64,000 bases of DNA from Bacillota bacterium (GTDB lineage Bacteria > Bacillota > Desulfotomaculia > Desulfotomaculales > Desulforudaceae), in assembly GCA_040757205.1 (NCBI GenBank), contig JBFLXL010000004.1, positions 1 through 64,000 on the forward strand, read 5' to 3'. Shown here piece after piece: positions 56,536 through 64,000 of the stretch. The notes under the pieces were generated by a model, which was not told where the DNA came from, did no database searches, and worked only from the letters and a program-made list of their open reading frames with translations. The first letter of the stretch is position 1; each line of letters opens with the position of its first letter. The position numbers and the translations under genes were made by a program.

Positions 56536-57381
56536 TTGGATTTTCCCTTCTTCGAGGTCTTCTGGATTCTCCTGGTCCTGGCGGCGCTTATGTCGGTGGC
56601 CCGCCAGCGCCAGGTGCAAAAAGCCCGTATCAAACTGATCCGCAAGATCGAAAGGAAACGCGGCGCCCGCCTGATCACCCTGATTCATCGGCAGGAGCTG
56701 ATCAGCCTATTCGGCATCCCCCTCACCCGGTACATCAACGTGGAGGATTCCGAGCAGGTCCTGCGGGCGATCCGGCTCACACCCCCGCACCTGCCGATCG
56801 ACCTGGTGCTGCACACGCCCGGCGGCCTAGTGCTCGCCTCGGAGCAGATCGCCCGGGCGCTCTTGCGGCACCCGGCCAAGGTCACCGTGCTGGTGCCCCA
56901 CTACGCCATGTCCGGGGGCACCATGATCGCCCTGTCCGCCGACGAAATCATCATGGACGAAAACGCGGTGCTCGGGCCGGTGGACCCGCAGCTGGGGCAA
57001 TTCCCCGCGGCGTCGATCATGGAAGCGGTACGCCGCAAGGGCGACGAACGGGTGTCCGACCGCACCCTGATCATGGCCGACATCTCGGCCAAGGCCTTGA
57101 ACCAGGTGGAGGACTTCGTCTACTACCTGCTGGCCGGGAAAATGGAAGAGCCCACCGCTCGGGAGGTGGCGCACATGCTCGCCTCCGGCCGGTGGACACA
57201 CGATTTTCCGATCACCGCCGAGAAACTGCAGGGCCTTGGCCTCCCGGTCACCACCGGGCTTTCCCGGGACATCTACCTGCTGATGGAGATGTACCCCCAG
57301 CCGGCTCAGCGGCGTCCCTCGGTGCAGTTCATTCCGGTCCCGTACGAGGAAGAGGACGTGGAACGCCGCCCGCGCCGTTAG
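56536..57381 (+). CDS. Membrane-bound Clp-fold serine protease (SDH family)
   Basis: This 281-residue protein has one N-terminal membrane helix (FFEVFWILLVLAALMSVA) and a ClpP/crotonase-fold domain with VLHTPGGLVLASEQIA, the nucleophile Ser in HYAMSGGTMIAL and DENAVLGPVDPQLG. It matches the SDH-type protease/serine dehydrogenase proteinase family. The TTG start lies 8 bases after AGGAGG; a long in-frame extension upstream is antisense to the LysE-type gene and not real. It is the only plus-strand gene in this part and may serve membrane protein turnover. Confidence 0.85.
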   Translation: MDFPFFEVFWILLVLAALMSVARQRQVQKARIKLIRKIERKRGARLITLIHRQELISLFGIPLTRYINVEDSEQVLRAIRLTPPHLPIDLVLHTPGGLVLASEQIARALLRHPAKVTVLVPHYAMSGGTMIALSADEIIMDENAVLGPVDPQLGQFPAASIMEAVRRKGDERVSDRTLIMADISAKALNQVEDFVYYLLAGKMEEPTAREVAHMLASGRWTHDFPITAEKLQGLGLPVTTGLSRDIYLLMEMYPQPAQRRPSVQFIPVPYEEEDVERRPRR

Positions 57382-57400
57382 TCCGGGCGGGGCCGAAACC

Positions 57401-57721
57401 CTATTCGGCCTGGTTCGGCCCGGTCACGTCCGACTCGCCTTCCCCTTCGTTCTTGACCACCGACACCTGCACCTTGGCCCGGTGCGGCAGATAGTGCCAA
57501 ACCAGGGCGCTGAAGTGCTCCCGCGTTCCGGGTGCCGCCCGGTGCACCTCCTGCACCAACTCACCATCAACCCAGGTGCTGGTCCGGTACTCCAGCTCCC
57601 GGCCCAAATACGGTTCCACGCGGGCCCTGATGTCATCGGCCGTGTCCTCCAGGAACACGTGGGCGCCGTCGAAACAGATGCGGCCGTGCAGGACTCCGAG
57701 TTCCAGCCGCGCCACCAGCAC
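57401..57721 (-). CDS. Small hypothetical protein, paralogue of the next gene
   Basis: This 106-residue protein has no family I recognise. The core GRICFDGAHVFLED...IEPYL-like (ARVEPYLGRELEYRT) and WVDGELVQEVHRAAPGT is shared, at about 60 percent over 75 residues by eye, with the protein encoded about 200 bases upstream on the same strand. It has a negatively charged C-terminal tail (NEGEGESDVTG). The GTG start after GGGGGTAA is preferred over earlier in-frame starts. No signal peptide or membrane segment is seen. Confidence 0.75.
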   Translation of the reverse strand: MLVARLELGVLHGRICFDGAHVFLEDTADDIRARVEPYLGRELEYRTSTWVDGELVQEVHRAAPGTREHFSALVWHYLPHRAKVQVSVVKNEGEGESDVTGPNQAE

Positions 57722-57913
57722 TACGCTTACCCCCGATCCCGGTACCCGATAGCTCGATTTTGTTGAAACTGTGCCCGCACCATGAACTCGCTCACCTCGG
57801 GCAGCGCTAGAGGCTCGCCCGCTTTCGCAGGTCAAAACAGCCGGCCGCCGCCATTTCCCGGGAGCGTCCAATGGGCAACAATGCCCGGCGCGCAGCAGGG
57901 TTTTTCAGCTCAA

Positions 57914-58189
57914 CTAGCACCAGCAGGCCAGGACCTTGACCTTGGCCTTGAAAGGCAGGTAGAAGTTCACCAGCGCGCTGAAGTGGTCATTGGTTCCGGG
58001 CACGGCCCGGTGCACCTGCCGCACCTGTCTGCCGTCAACCCAGGCGTTCGACCGGTATTCCAACTCCTGCGCGAGGTACGGTTCAATCCGGATTCTGAGC
58101 TCATCGTCCGCATTTTCGAGGTACACTCTCCGGCCGTCAAAACAGAGGCGGCCCACGTGACCGTTGAACTCCAGAGGCACTTCGATCAT
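57914..58189 (-). CDS. Small hypothetical protein, paralogue of the preceding gene
   Basis: This 91-residue protein shares with its neighbour the motifs GRLCFDGRRVYLEN, IRIEPYLAQELEYRS, WVDGRQVRQVHRAVPGT, HFSALVNFYLPFKAKVKV. It ends in CWC. The ATG follows AGGGGGGACAGAGAC. The pattern of alternating strands with conserved Trp, Asp and His suggests a small beta-rich domain. Function unknown; the tandem pair indicates duplication and then divergence. Confidence 0.75.
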   Translation of the reverse strand: MIEVPLEFNGHVGRLCFDGRRVYLENADDELRIRIEPYLAQELEYRSNAWVDGRQVRQVHRAVPGTNDHFSALVNFYLPFKAKVKVLACWC

Positions 58190-58335
58190 GTCTCTGTCCC
58201 CCCTCCCTCTCCCCGGCAAGGCGGCGCCCGGCAACGCGAAAGGCGCCGTCGCAAAAGACTCGCGTGGGCAAATGGTACTCATTTGCCAGTATCCCCTAGT
58301 CTTCGACTTTCAGCCGTGAAACCCTTCCGCAAACG

Positions 58336-58360
58336 GCAAAAACGCCGCTAACGGCGTTTG
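58336..58360 (-). terminator. Rho-independent terminator
   Basis: AACGCCG pairs with CGGCGTT across TTAG (58341-58358), followed on the minus strand by TTTTTG. It lies after the small membrane peptide gene and can end the cwlD unit. Confidence 0.7.
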
Positions 58361-58436
58361 CTTGCTTCAAAACCCGCAAAGAAAAACGAAAGGCGCTTAT
58401 GTACGGTGATTCCGGGTGGCGGCGGTCGGTTCCGGC

Positions 58437-58520
58437 CTATTGGCCGAAGATAATCACCATCATGTAGCAAAAAACACCCAGGCCGGCAAACAAAAACGTG
58501 GCGGGATTCTTCCACTCCAT
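58437..58520 (-). CDS. Small membrane peptide, 27 residues
   Basis: A short reading frame (MEWKNPATFLFAGLGVFCYM and on to MVIIFGQ) encodes a single membrane helix at residues about 8-25. AAGGGGG lies at good spacing before its ATG. It lies between cwlD and a terminator. It resembles the short hydrophobic proteins often missed by gene callers; no function is claimed. Confidence 0.5.
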   Translation of the reverse strand: MEWKNPATFLFAGLGVFCYMMVIIFGQ

Positions 58521-58621
58521 CACCGCTGTCCCCCTTGTGCTTCTTCAATTGGTTATGATTTATTCTATACGCTTCCGGGGACGGGTTCAAGAGTTTTGTA
58601 GAAATCCTTCTCGTGGAACGT

Positions 58622-59413
58622 TCAGGGGGCGACGATCTCGGGCATTTGCCGCTTGAAAGTCTCGATGATCTTCTCGTCGACCCATCTGGTGGCCGGAGTG
58701 GCCTGCTCGGCGAGGTACTTGACGATGCCGCAGTAGATCGCAAAGGCCATCTTTTGCTGGTAACCCGGGTCTTGGAGCAGCTTGAACTCCCGGGGGTTGG
58801 TCACGAAGCCCGTTTCCACGAGCACGGTCGGCATTGAGGCGTTGCGGCCGAGGAAGAAGTCCAACTCCTTGGGAGTGCGGTCGGTGTTGCCGAGGATACG
58901 GATGATCTCCGCCTGGATGGCCCCGCTGAGCGCGGCGCTGTCTTCCTCTCCCGGCTGCGAAAAAGTCTGGGCCCCCCGCTGACTTCTGTCCCGCGGATAG
59001 CTGTTGGCGTGGATGCTGATGAAGAGGTCGGCGTTTTGTTCCTCAGCCAGGCGGACCCGTAAAGCCAGGTCCTCCCGGTAGCGGGTGCCCATCCGGTGGT
59101 CGTCGTCGCGGGTCGCCAGCACGGTCGCCCCGCCCTGGCGCAACAGCTCAGCCAGCTTCAAGGCGATCTCCAGGTTGACGTCCTTCTCGGCCACCGGGCC
59201 GCCACCCACTCCCTTGTCGGCGCCGCCGTGCCCGGCGTCGACCACGATGGTCTTTCCCGACAGGATCCAGGACAGCGCGGCAACGGTCCGCTGCTGAAAA
59301 TGCGCTCCCAAAGCCTGATATGCTTGCACCAAACCGGTCAGCACCAGGAAAATGGCCGCGGCAAGCAAGAGGTGGCGCCAGCCGAGCCGGCGGCTGCCGA
59401 TCCAGACCGGCAT
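58622..59413 (-). CDS. cwlD: N-acetylmuramoyl-L-alanine amidase, CwlD-like
   Basis: This 263-residue protein has one N-terminal membrane anchor (about residues 13-32) and an amidase_3 domain: KTIVVDAGHGGADKG with the first zinc ligand, EKDVNLEIALKLAELL, DLFISIHANSYP and the VLVETGFVTNPRE segment with the catalytic Glu. It is needed in spore-formers to make muramic-lactam of spore cortex. ATG follows AAGGGGG. It is the next gene after rpsI, as is common in clostridia. Confidence 0.92.
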   Translation of the reverse strand: MPVWIGSRRLGWRHLLLAAAIFLVLTGLVQAYQALGAHFQQRTVAALSWILSGKTIVVDAGHGGADKGVGGGPVAEKDVNLEIALKLAELLRQGGATVLATRDDDHRMGTRYREDLALRVRLAEEQNADLFISIHANSYPRDRSQRGAQTFSQPGEEDSAALSGAIQAEIIRILGNTDRTPKELDFFLGRNASMPTVLVETGFVTNPREFKLLQDPGYQQKMAFAIYCGIVKYLAEQATPATRWVDEKIIETFKRQMPEIVAP

Positions 59414-59476
59414 GAGAAAACCCCCTTCAACACGCATTCGCTCAAGGAATATGCGTACCGAGGGGGGATTATGTGC

Positions 59477-59869
59477 CTAGCGCTTGGAGAACTGGGGAGC
59501 CCGGCGGGCCTTCTTGAGCCCGTACTTTTTGCGTTCCTTCATCCGCGGGTCGCGGGTGAGGAAACCGGCCTTTTTCAACGCCGGGCGGAGGTTAGGATCG
59601 GCCTGTACGAGCGCCCGGGCGATGCCAAGCTTGATCGCCCCGGCCTGACCGCTGACGCCGCCGCCGCATACGGTCGCCCGCACGTTGAACCTCCCGGCGG
59701 TACCGGTGATCTCCAGCGGCTGCCTGACAATCATCTCCAGGGTTCTCCGGCCCAGATAGCTGCCGAGTTCCTTCTCGTTGACCCGTACCGCTCCCGAACC
59801 CGGAGAAAGAAACACTCTGGCGATCGCGTTCTTCCTTCTGCCGGTGCCGTAGTAGTGTACCTGTGCCAC
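59477..59869 (-). CDS. rpsI: 30S ribosomal protein S9
   Basis: The 130-residue protein has the S9 opening [16 protein letters not shown], the [19 protein letters not shown] segment and the basic [17 protein letters not shown] tail that reaches the P site of the ribosome. It follows rplM by 18 bases, the universal bacterial order. Confidence 0.98.
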   Translation of the reverse strand: MAQVHYYGTGRRKNAIARVFLSPGSGAVRVNEKELGSYLGRRTLEMIVRQPLEITGTAGRFNVRATVCGGGVSGQAGAIKLGIARALVQADPNLRPALKKAGFLTRDPRMKERKKYGLKKARRAPQFSKR

Positions 59870-59887
59870 GTTTTGTCTCTCCCTCCT

Positions 59888-60325
59888 TTACCCCGGCCAG
59901 ACTTGGGGCCCCTGGGCCTGATGCGGGTGTTCGGGTCCGGCGTATACCTTAAGTTTCTTGGCAGCTTGCGCGCCGAGCCGGGTGTGCGGAAGCATCCCTA
60001 CCACGGCCTTGCGCACCGCCTCCTCCGGCTTCTTGGCCATAAAGGTCCGGTAGTCGAGCGCCTTGAGGCCGCCCGGGTAGCCGGAATGCCGGTAATAGAA
60101 CTTGTCGTTGAGCTTGTTGCCGGTCAGTACCGCCTGGGCCGCATTCACGATGATCACGTGGTCCCCGCAGTCGACGTGGGGGGTGAAACTGGGCTTGTGT
60201 TTGCCCCTCAAGATGCGCGCCGCTTCAACCGCCACCCGGCCGAGCGGTTTGCCGGCTGCGTCCAGGACGTACCACTTGCGCTCCACATCCTGGGCGCGCG
60301 CCATGTAAGTCGAAGTCGTGTTCAC
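59888..60325 (-). CDS. rplM: 50S ribosomal protein L13
   Basis: The 145-residue protein shows [40 protein letters not shown] and the [21 protein letters not shown] region. A GTG start after GGGAGG is preferred. It precedes rpsI with an 18-base gap. An upstream in-frame extension is unrelated to L13. Confidence 0.98.
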   Translation of the reverse strand: MNTTSTYMARAQDVERKWYVLDAAGKPLGRVAVEAARILRGKHKPSFTPHVDCGDHVIIVNAAQAVLTGNKLNDKFYYRHSGYPGGLKALDYRTFMAKKPEEAVRKAVVGMLPHTRLGAQAAKKLKVYAGPEHPHQAQGPQVWPG

Positions 60326-60430
60326 TGCCGCAATCCTCCCAAAAAACCTGAACCCTGCAAGAACACAGGGCTTTGGAGTCATACATTCCCCATTCTACTG
60401 CAGACGCCGCCCGCCTGTCAAGAAAAAACA

Positions 60431-60507
60431 TCCCTTTCCGAAAAAGGGGGACAGTCCCACTTTTTCAAAATCCCCTTTCCAAAAAGGGGGACAGTCCCCC
60501 TTTTTAG
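60431..60507. repeat. Two tandem ~40-base repeats with GGGGGACAGTCCC palindromes after rnr
   Basis: Copies at 60441-60465 and 60481-60507 share TCCC(C)TTTCC(A/G) followed by AAAAAGGGGGACAGTCCC and TTTTT. The inner copy contains the rnr stop (TAA in CCTAAAAAGGGGGACTGTCC on the minus strand). Hairpins would form on both strands and could terminate rnr transcripts. Confidence 0.8.
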
Positions 60508-62627
60508 GAGAGGGTGAAGTCGATCTGGCGGTCTTCCACGCTCGCCCGCACCACCTGCACGGTGACCTCGTCCCCCAGCCGGTAGACCTTGCCGGTACGC
60601 TGTCCGACCAGCCGGAAACCCGGTGGGTCATAGTCGTAGTAGTCGTCGGTCATGCTGGTCAGGCTGACCAAACCCTCCACCGTGTTCTCCAGCTCCACGA
60701 ACATTCCAAAACTGGTCACCCCGCTGATGATCCCCGGGTACACCTCGCCGATCCGGTTTTGCATGTATTCCACTTTTTTGGCGTCCACCGCCTCCCGCTC
60801 GGCCTCCACCGCCAGGCGCTCCCGCTCGGACGACTGCTTGGCGACCTCGGGCAAGCGATTTTGCAGGGCGTTTTTCCGGCTGTCACTCAACGTTCCCCCG
60901 GCCGTCAGCACCTCCCGGATAAGCCGGTGGTTCACCAGGTCGGGGTAACGCCGGATCGGGGAGGTGAAGTGGGTGTAGTCGCGGGACGCCAGCCCGAAAT
61001 GCCCCAACGGACTGGGGTGGTAGCGCGCCTGTTGCATCGAGCGCAGGGTCACGTCGTTGACCAGCCGTTCCTCTTTCTTGCCGGCCACGCGCGACAGGAT
61101 GTCCTGCAGCGCGCCGGGCCGGACCCGGGGATAACCGGGGATGGCGTAGCCCAGGGTCCGGAGCAGGGCCTGCAGGTTCTCGAGTTTCTCACTATCCGGC
61201 TTCTCGTGCACCCGGCACAGAAACGGCACTTCCAGGCGGTGCAGGTGCCGGGCCACCACTTCGTTGGTCATCAGCATGAATTCCTCAATGAGCTGCTCGG
61301 CGACCGTCCGCTCGACCTTCATCAGCTCTTGCACCCGGCCGTTCTCGTCCAGGAGCACTTTGACCTCCGGTAGGTTGAAGTCGATCGCCCCGCGGCGGAA
61401 ACGCCGGGTGCGCAACACCAGGGCCAACTCCCGCATCAGGCGCAGCATGGGGATGAGGTCCGCGTAGCGTTTGGCGGTCTGTTCATCCCCGTTGGTCAAC
61501 ACCTGCCGGACCGCCGTGTAGGTCAACCGCTCCCGGGTCCGGATCACCGACGGAAAGATCTCGTACCGCACCACTTCGCCTCCCCGGTCGATGTCCATCA
61601 GGACGGAGAGCGTCAGGCGGTTCACCCGGGGATTTAGGCTGCAGATCCCGTTGGAGAGCCGTTCGGGAAGCATGGGGATGACCCGGCCGGGCAGGTAGAA
61701 ACTGGTTCCCCGCGCGTAGGCCTCGCGGTCCAGGGCGCTCCCCTCGGGCACGTAATACCCGACATCGGCGATGTGCACCCCCAATTGGCAGAGCCCGCCG
61801 GGCAGGGACTCCAGGCTCACCGCGTCGTCCAGGTCCTTGGCGTCCTCGCCGTCGATGGTGACGACCGCCTTGTCCCGCAGGTCACGCCGGCCCTCAAGCT
61901 CCCGCGCGCCGACCGTCTCCGGAACCCGTTCCGCTTCTTTTAGCGCCGGCTTCGGAAAATCTTCCGGCAGCCCGTACCGGCGGCAAAGCGTCAGGATGTC
62001 CATCCCCGGCTCGTCCGCGGCCCCCAGCACCTCCACGATCTTGCCCTCCGGGGCGCGGCGTTTGCCGGGCCAGGCGGTGAGGGCGACCACCACCTTGTCT
62101 CCGGAACGGGCCGCGTTCAGCCGGCCCCGCGGTATGAACACGTCGTGCGGCAGGCGGGGCTCGTCGCAGACCACGAATCCGTAGTTCTGTTTCTTCTGGA
62201 AGGTCCCCACCACCCGTTCGTTGGCGTGGTGCAGGATCTTGATCACTTCGCCCTCTTTTTTTCCGTTCCGGCCGGGGGTGACCCGCGCCACCACCCGGTC
62301 GCCGTGCATCGCGCCGTTTAGGGCCGACGCGCTGATGAACACGTCCGGGTGTTCCCGGTTATCGGGAATCACGAAACCAAAGCCCCGGGGATGCCCCTGC
62401 AGCTTGCCGACGGTGAGATTCATCTTCTCGGGCAGGCCGTAGCGGGCCGCCCGCGTCTTGTAGATCGAACCCTCGCTCTCCATATCCCCGAGCAGCTTCT
62501 TGAAGGCGCGCGCGCCGGTCTTTTTCACGGCGAAGGCCCGGAGGAGTTCGTCCTCGGTCATCGGCCGGTAGGCGTCCTTGCGCATGTATTCTAAAACTGC
62601 GTCTCTGTCATTTCTCTCATTCATCAT
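60504..62627 (-). CDS. rnr: Ribonuclease R
   Basis: RNase R is a 3'-to-5' exoribonuclease that degrades structured RNA and helps tmRNA quality control. The 707-residue protein has a winged-helix start (VLEYMRKDAYRPMTEDELLRAF), cold-shock domains (LQGHPRGFGFVIPD, NYGFVVCDEPRLPHDVFIP), the RNB domain with DGEDAKDLDDAVSLE as the metal-binding Asp cluster and a C-terminal S1 domain (GIISGVTSFGMFVELEN). It lies 3 bases after the HD-protein gene. Its last codons run into a palindromic repeat. Confidence 0.96.
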   Translation of the reverse strand: MMNERNDRDAVLEYMRKDAYRPMTEDELLRAFAVKKTGARAFKKLLGDMESEGSIYKTRAARYGLPEKMNLTVGKLQGHPRGFGFVIPDNREHPDVFISASALNGAMHGDRVVARVTPGRNGKKEGEVIKILHHANERVVGTFQKKQNYGFVVCDEPRLPHDVFIPRGRLNAARSGDKVVVALTAWPGKRRAPEGKIVEVLGAADEPGMDILTLCRRYGLPEDFPKPALKEAERVPETVGARELEGRRDLRDKAVVTIDGEDAKDLDDAVSLESLPGGLCQLGVHIADVGYYVPEGSALDREAYARGTSFYLPGRVIPMLPERLSNGICSLNPRVNRLTLSVLMDIDRGGEVVRYEIFPSVIRTRERLTYTAVRQVLTNGDEQTAKRYADLIPMLRLMRELALVLRTRRFRRGAIDFNLPEVKVLLDENGRVQELMKVERTVAEQLIEEFMLMTNEVVARHLHRLEVPFLCRVHEKPDSEKLENLQALLRTLGYAIPGYPRVRPGALQDILSRVAGKKEERLVNDVTLRSMQQARYHPSPLGHFGLASRDYTHFTSPIRRYPDLVNHRLIREVLTAGGTLSDSRKNALQNRLPEVAKQSSERERLAVEAEREAVDAKKVEYMQNRIGEVYPGIISGVTSFGMFVELENTVEGLVSLTSMTDDYYDYDPPGFRLVGQRTGKVYRLGDEVTVQVVRASVEDRQIDFTLS

Positions 62628-62629
62628 TA

Positions 62630-63181
62630 TTATAGACCCAACTCCTTGGCTTTTTCCTGCATCGCCTCCAGGCCCAGCTCGATGAATTCCTCCAGGGACA
62701 GGCCCAGTTCGGCGCAGGTCTCTATTTGTTCGCGGTTGGCGCCCCGAGCGAAGGCCTTCTCCTTGAACCGGTTGGTCAAGAAGGCCACGTCCACGGCGGC
62801 CAGTTTCTTTTCCGGACGGATGAGCGCCCCGGCCACAATGAAGCCGGTCAGCGGGTCCACCGCGTAGAGCGCCTTATCCAGCAAGCTCTCGCGGGGGAAG
62901 CCGTGCCGCTCGTTGTGCACTTTCACCGCGTACACGACTTCCGGCGGCAGTCCCAGCTCCGCAAGCATCCGGGCGCCCTCCATGCTGTGACGCTCCGGCT
63001 CGTCCTTGGTCTTTTCGTAGTCGATGTCGTGGAGCAGTCCGGTCAGCCCCCACGACTCCTCGTCCTCTTCAAACCGCCGGGCCAGGCGGCGCATCACCGC
63101 TTCGGCGGCCAGGCAGTGCTTTTGAAGATTCTTGTTCGGCAGGTTCTTTTTCAGCAAGACCATCGCTTCTTCCCGTTTCAA
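62630..63181 (-). CDS. HD-domain (HDIG-type) hydrolase
   Basis: This 183-residue protein shows the HD superfamily metal motifs: LQKHCLAAEAVM, LTGLLHDIDYEKT (the HD pair), ERHSMEGARML and VHNERHG. It is probably a nucleotide or phosphate hydrolase; the family includes many uncharacterised members. It stands directly before rnr with a 3-base gap and may be cotranscribed with it. Substrate unknown. Confidence 0.82.
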   Translation of the reverse strand: MKREEAMVLLKKNLPNKNLQKHCLAAEAVMRRLARRFEEDEESWGLTGLLHDIDYEKTKDEPERHSMEGARMLAELGLPPEVVYAVKVHNERHGFPRESLLDKALYAVDPLTGFIVAGALIRPEKKLAAVDVAFLTNRFKEKAFARGANREQIETCAELGLSLEEFIELGLEAMQEKAKELGL

Positions 63182-63448
63182 GCTTCAACCTCCTTGGTTC
63201 CTTAGTTAGATTCCGGTGTGCTCGACCGGGGCATTATCTTCGGTCACCATGTCTGCGCTGGGAAAGCGCCGGCTGAACTCCGTGCTCCGCGTGGACAGCG
63301 GTTTCAGCTTGGCTCGGGGCACTGCACGCTCGCCTCACATACTAGTTATTTCCTGATTTCTAACCGGCTTAACCCTCCCCGGCCACGGACCGCGGCTGTT
63401 CCACGGCCGCAAAAGCCGACCGGGGGCACCCAGGATCGCCCAGCACCG

Positions 63449-63889
63449 TCAGCCCAGGACTTGGGCCGGCACCCGCAGGAACTTCCCCTGGGCCGTGGCC
63501 ACCACCGTCCCGTCAACGAGGCGGGCCTTGGCCTCCAGGATAAGCAGCCGCCCGCGCGCACCGGTCTGCCGGGCCTCCACCAGGAGTTCGCGCTCCACCG
63601 GCACCGGCAGGCGAAACCGCACCGTCAGTTCGGCGGTCACCGCCGTTTCCTTCCGCCGGTACAGGAACTGGGCCATGGCCTCGTCGAGCAGGGTGGTGAC
63701 GATCCCACCGTGCACGCGACCGGTCCAGCCCTGGTGTTCGGGCCCCGGCACAAACCGCGTGACACAGGCGTCACCTTCATCCGCGAAAACCAGTTTTAGG
63801 CCGATGGGATTGATCGGACTGCAGGCGAAACACATGTGGGTGGTCTCGTCGATCGTCAAGCTACCAGACCCCGATACGGTCGATTCCAC
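63449..63889 (-). CDS. PaaI-type hotdog-fold thioesterase
   Basis: This 146-residue protein shows the hotdog fold of the PaaI group: CFACSPINPIGLKL, GWTGRVHGGIVTTLLDEAMAQFL with the catalytic-site region HGGIVTTLLDE, and TAELTVRFRLPVPVERELLVEA. Known members hydrolyse acyl-CoA thioesters; the substrate here is unknown. I accept the GTG start but another start a few codons inside is possible, as no strong ribosome binding site is seen. Confidence 0.85.
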   Translation of the reverse strand: MESTVSGSGSLTIDETTHMCFACSPINPIGLKLVFADEGDACVTRFVPGPEHQGWTGRVHGGIVTTLLDEAMAQFLYRRKETAVTAELTVRFRLPVPVERELLVEARQTGARGRLLILEAKARLVDGTVVATAQGKFLRVPAQVLG

Positions 63890-64000
63890 GATTCCGAGGA
63901 TACCTCGAGATTGCGGATTGATTCTATAATTTTACACGAAACCCGGGCATTTCGCAAACTCCTGTTTTTTCGGGGTTTTGCAGCCCCCTTACTGCTGATT

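Noticed and set aside
57782-58351. A 189-codon plus-strand reading frame
   Set aside because: It is antisense to the second paralogous small protein, which has a better start and a conserved paralogue.

Overview
The window reads as chromosome from a GC-rich, endospore-forming, Gram-positive anaerobe of the Desulfotomaculum/Pelotomaculum/Desulforudis type (class Clostridia). This is inferred from the mix of a glmS ribozyme, a T-box leader, CotF and CwlD spore genes, a CBS/DRTGG family II pyrophosphatase and the rplM-rpsI-cwlD order. I name no species.

Region 1 (1-1512) is a damaged accessory flank: a DruA/DUF4338-like gene that loses its family sequence partway, and an MNT/HEPN toxin-antitoxin pair whose HEPN member looks clipped.

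Region 2 (1513-22301) is a Tn7-like transposon of about 20.8 kb with both ends visible. The terminal inverted repeats match at 27 of 28 bases. The left end has three spaced TnsB-type sites and the right end four sites in tandem, as in Tn7. tnsA-tnsB-tnsC-tnsD lie next to the right end, which sits 24 bases past the glmS stop codon, the classical attTn7 position. No tnsE is present. The cargo, all on the minus strand, is a predicted anti-phage island: a DUF499 ATPase, a DUF3780 protein, a DUF1156 DNA methyltransferase and a PLD-nuclease/SNF2-helicase fusion, followed by an AAA ATPase/subtilisin pair like IetAS and a small unknown gene. This is the most interesting part of the window.

Region 3 (22302-26088) is glmS with its self-cleaving glmS ribozyme, preceded by glmM. 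GlmM carries an unusual low-complexity insertion.

Region 4 (26249-37625) is branched-chain amino acid metabolism. A T-box leader with a strong promoter drives ilvE-ilvB-ilvN-ilvC-leuA-leuC-leuD-cimA on the minus strand, and azlC-azlD (export) diverge on the plus strand. leuB and ilvD are not in the cluster.

Region 5 (37740-44433) is mixed: a decayed serpin gene, a CBS/DRTGG inorganic pyrophosphatase, two hypothetical proteins, a chromate transporter with a PadR regulator, a second MNT/HEPN remnant and a CotF-like spore coat protein.

Region 6 (44602-52974) is an arginine operon, argC-J-B-D-F-G-H, with a clear promoter and a candidate ARG box before argC.

Region 7 (53065-63889) holds housekeeping and less known genes: an AmmeMemoRadiSam pair with Memo and AMMECR1 fused, a LysE-type exporter with an inserted linker, a membrane Clp-fold protease (SDH family), two paralogous small proteins, a 27-residue membrane peptide, cwlD, rpsI, rplM, rnr, an HD-domain protein and a thioesterase. 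A short palindromic repeat built around GGGGGACWGTCCCC recurs in leuC-leuA, after argB and after rnr.
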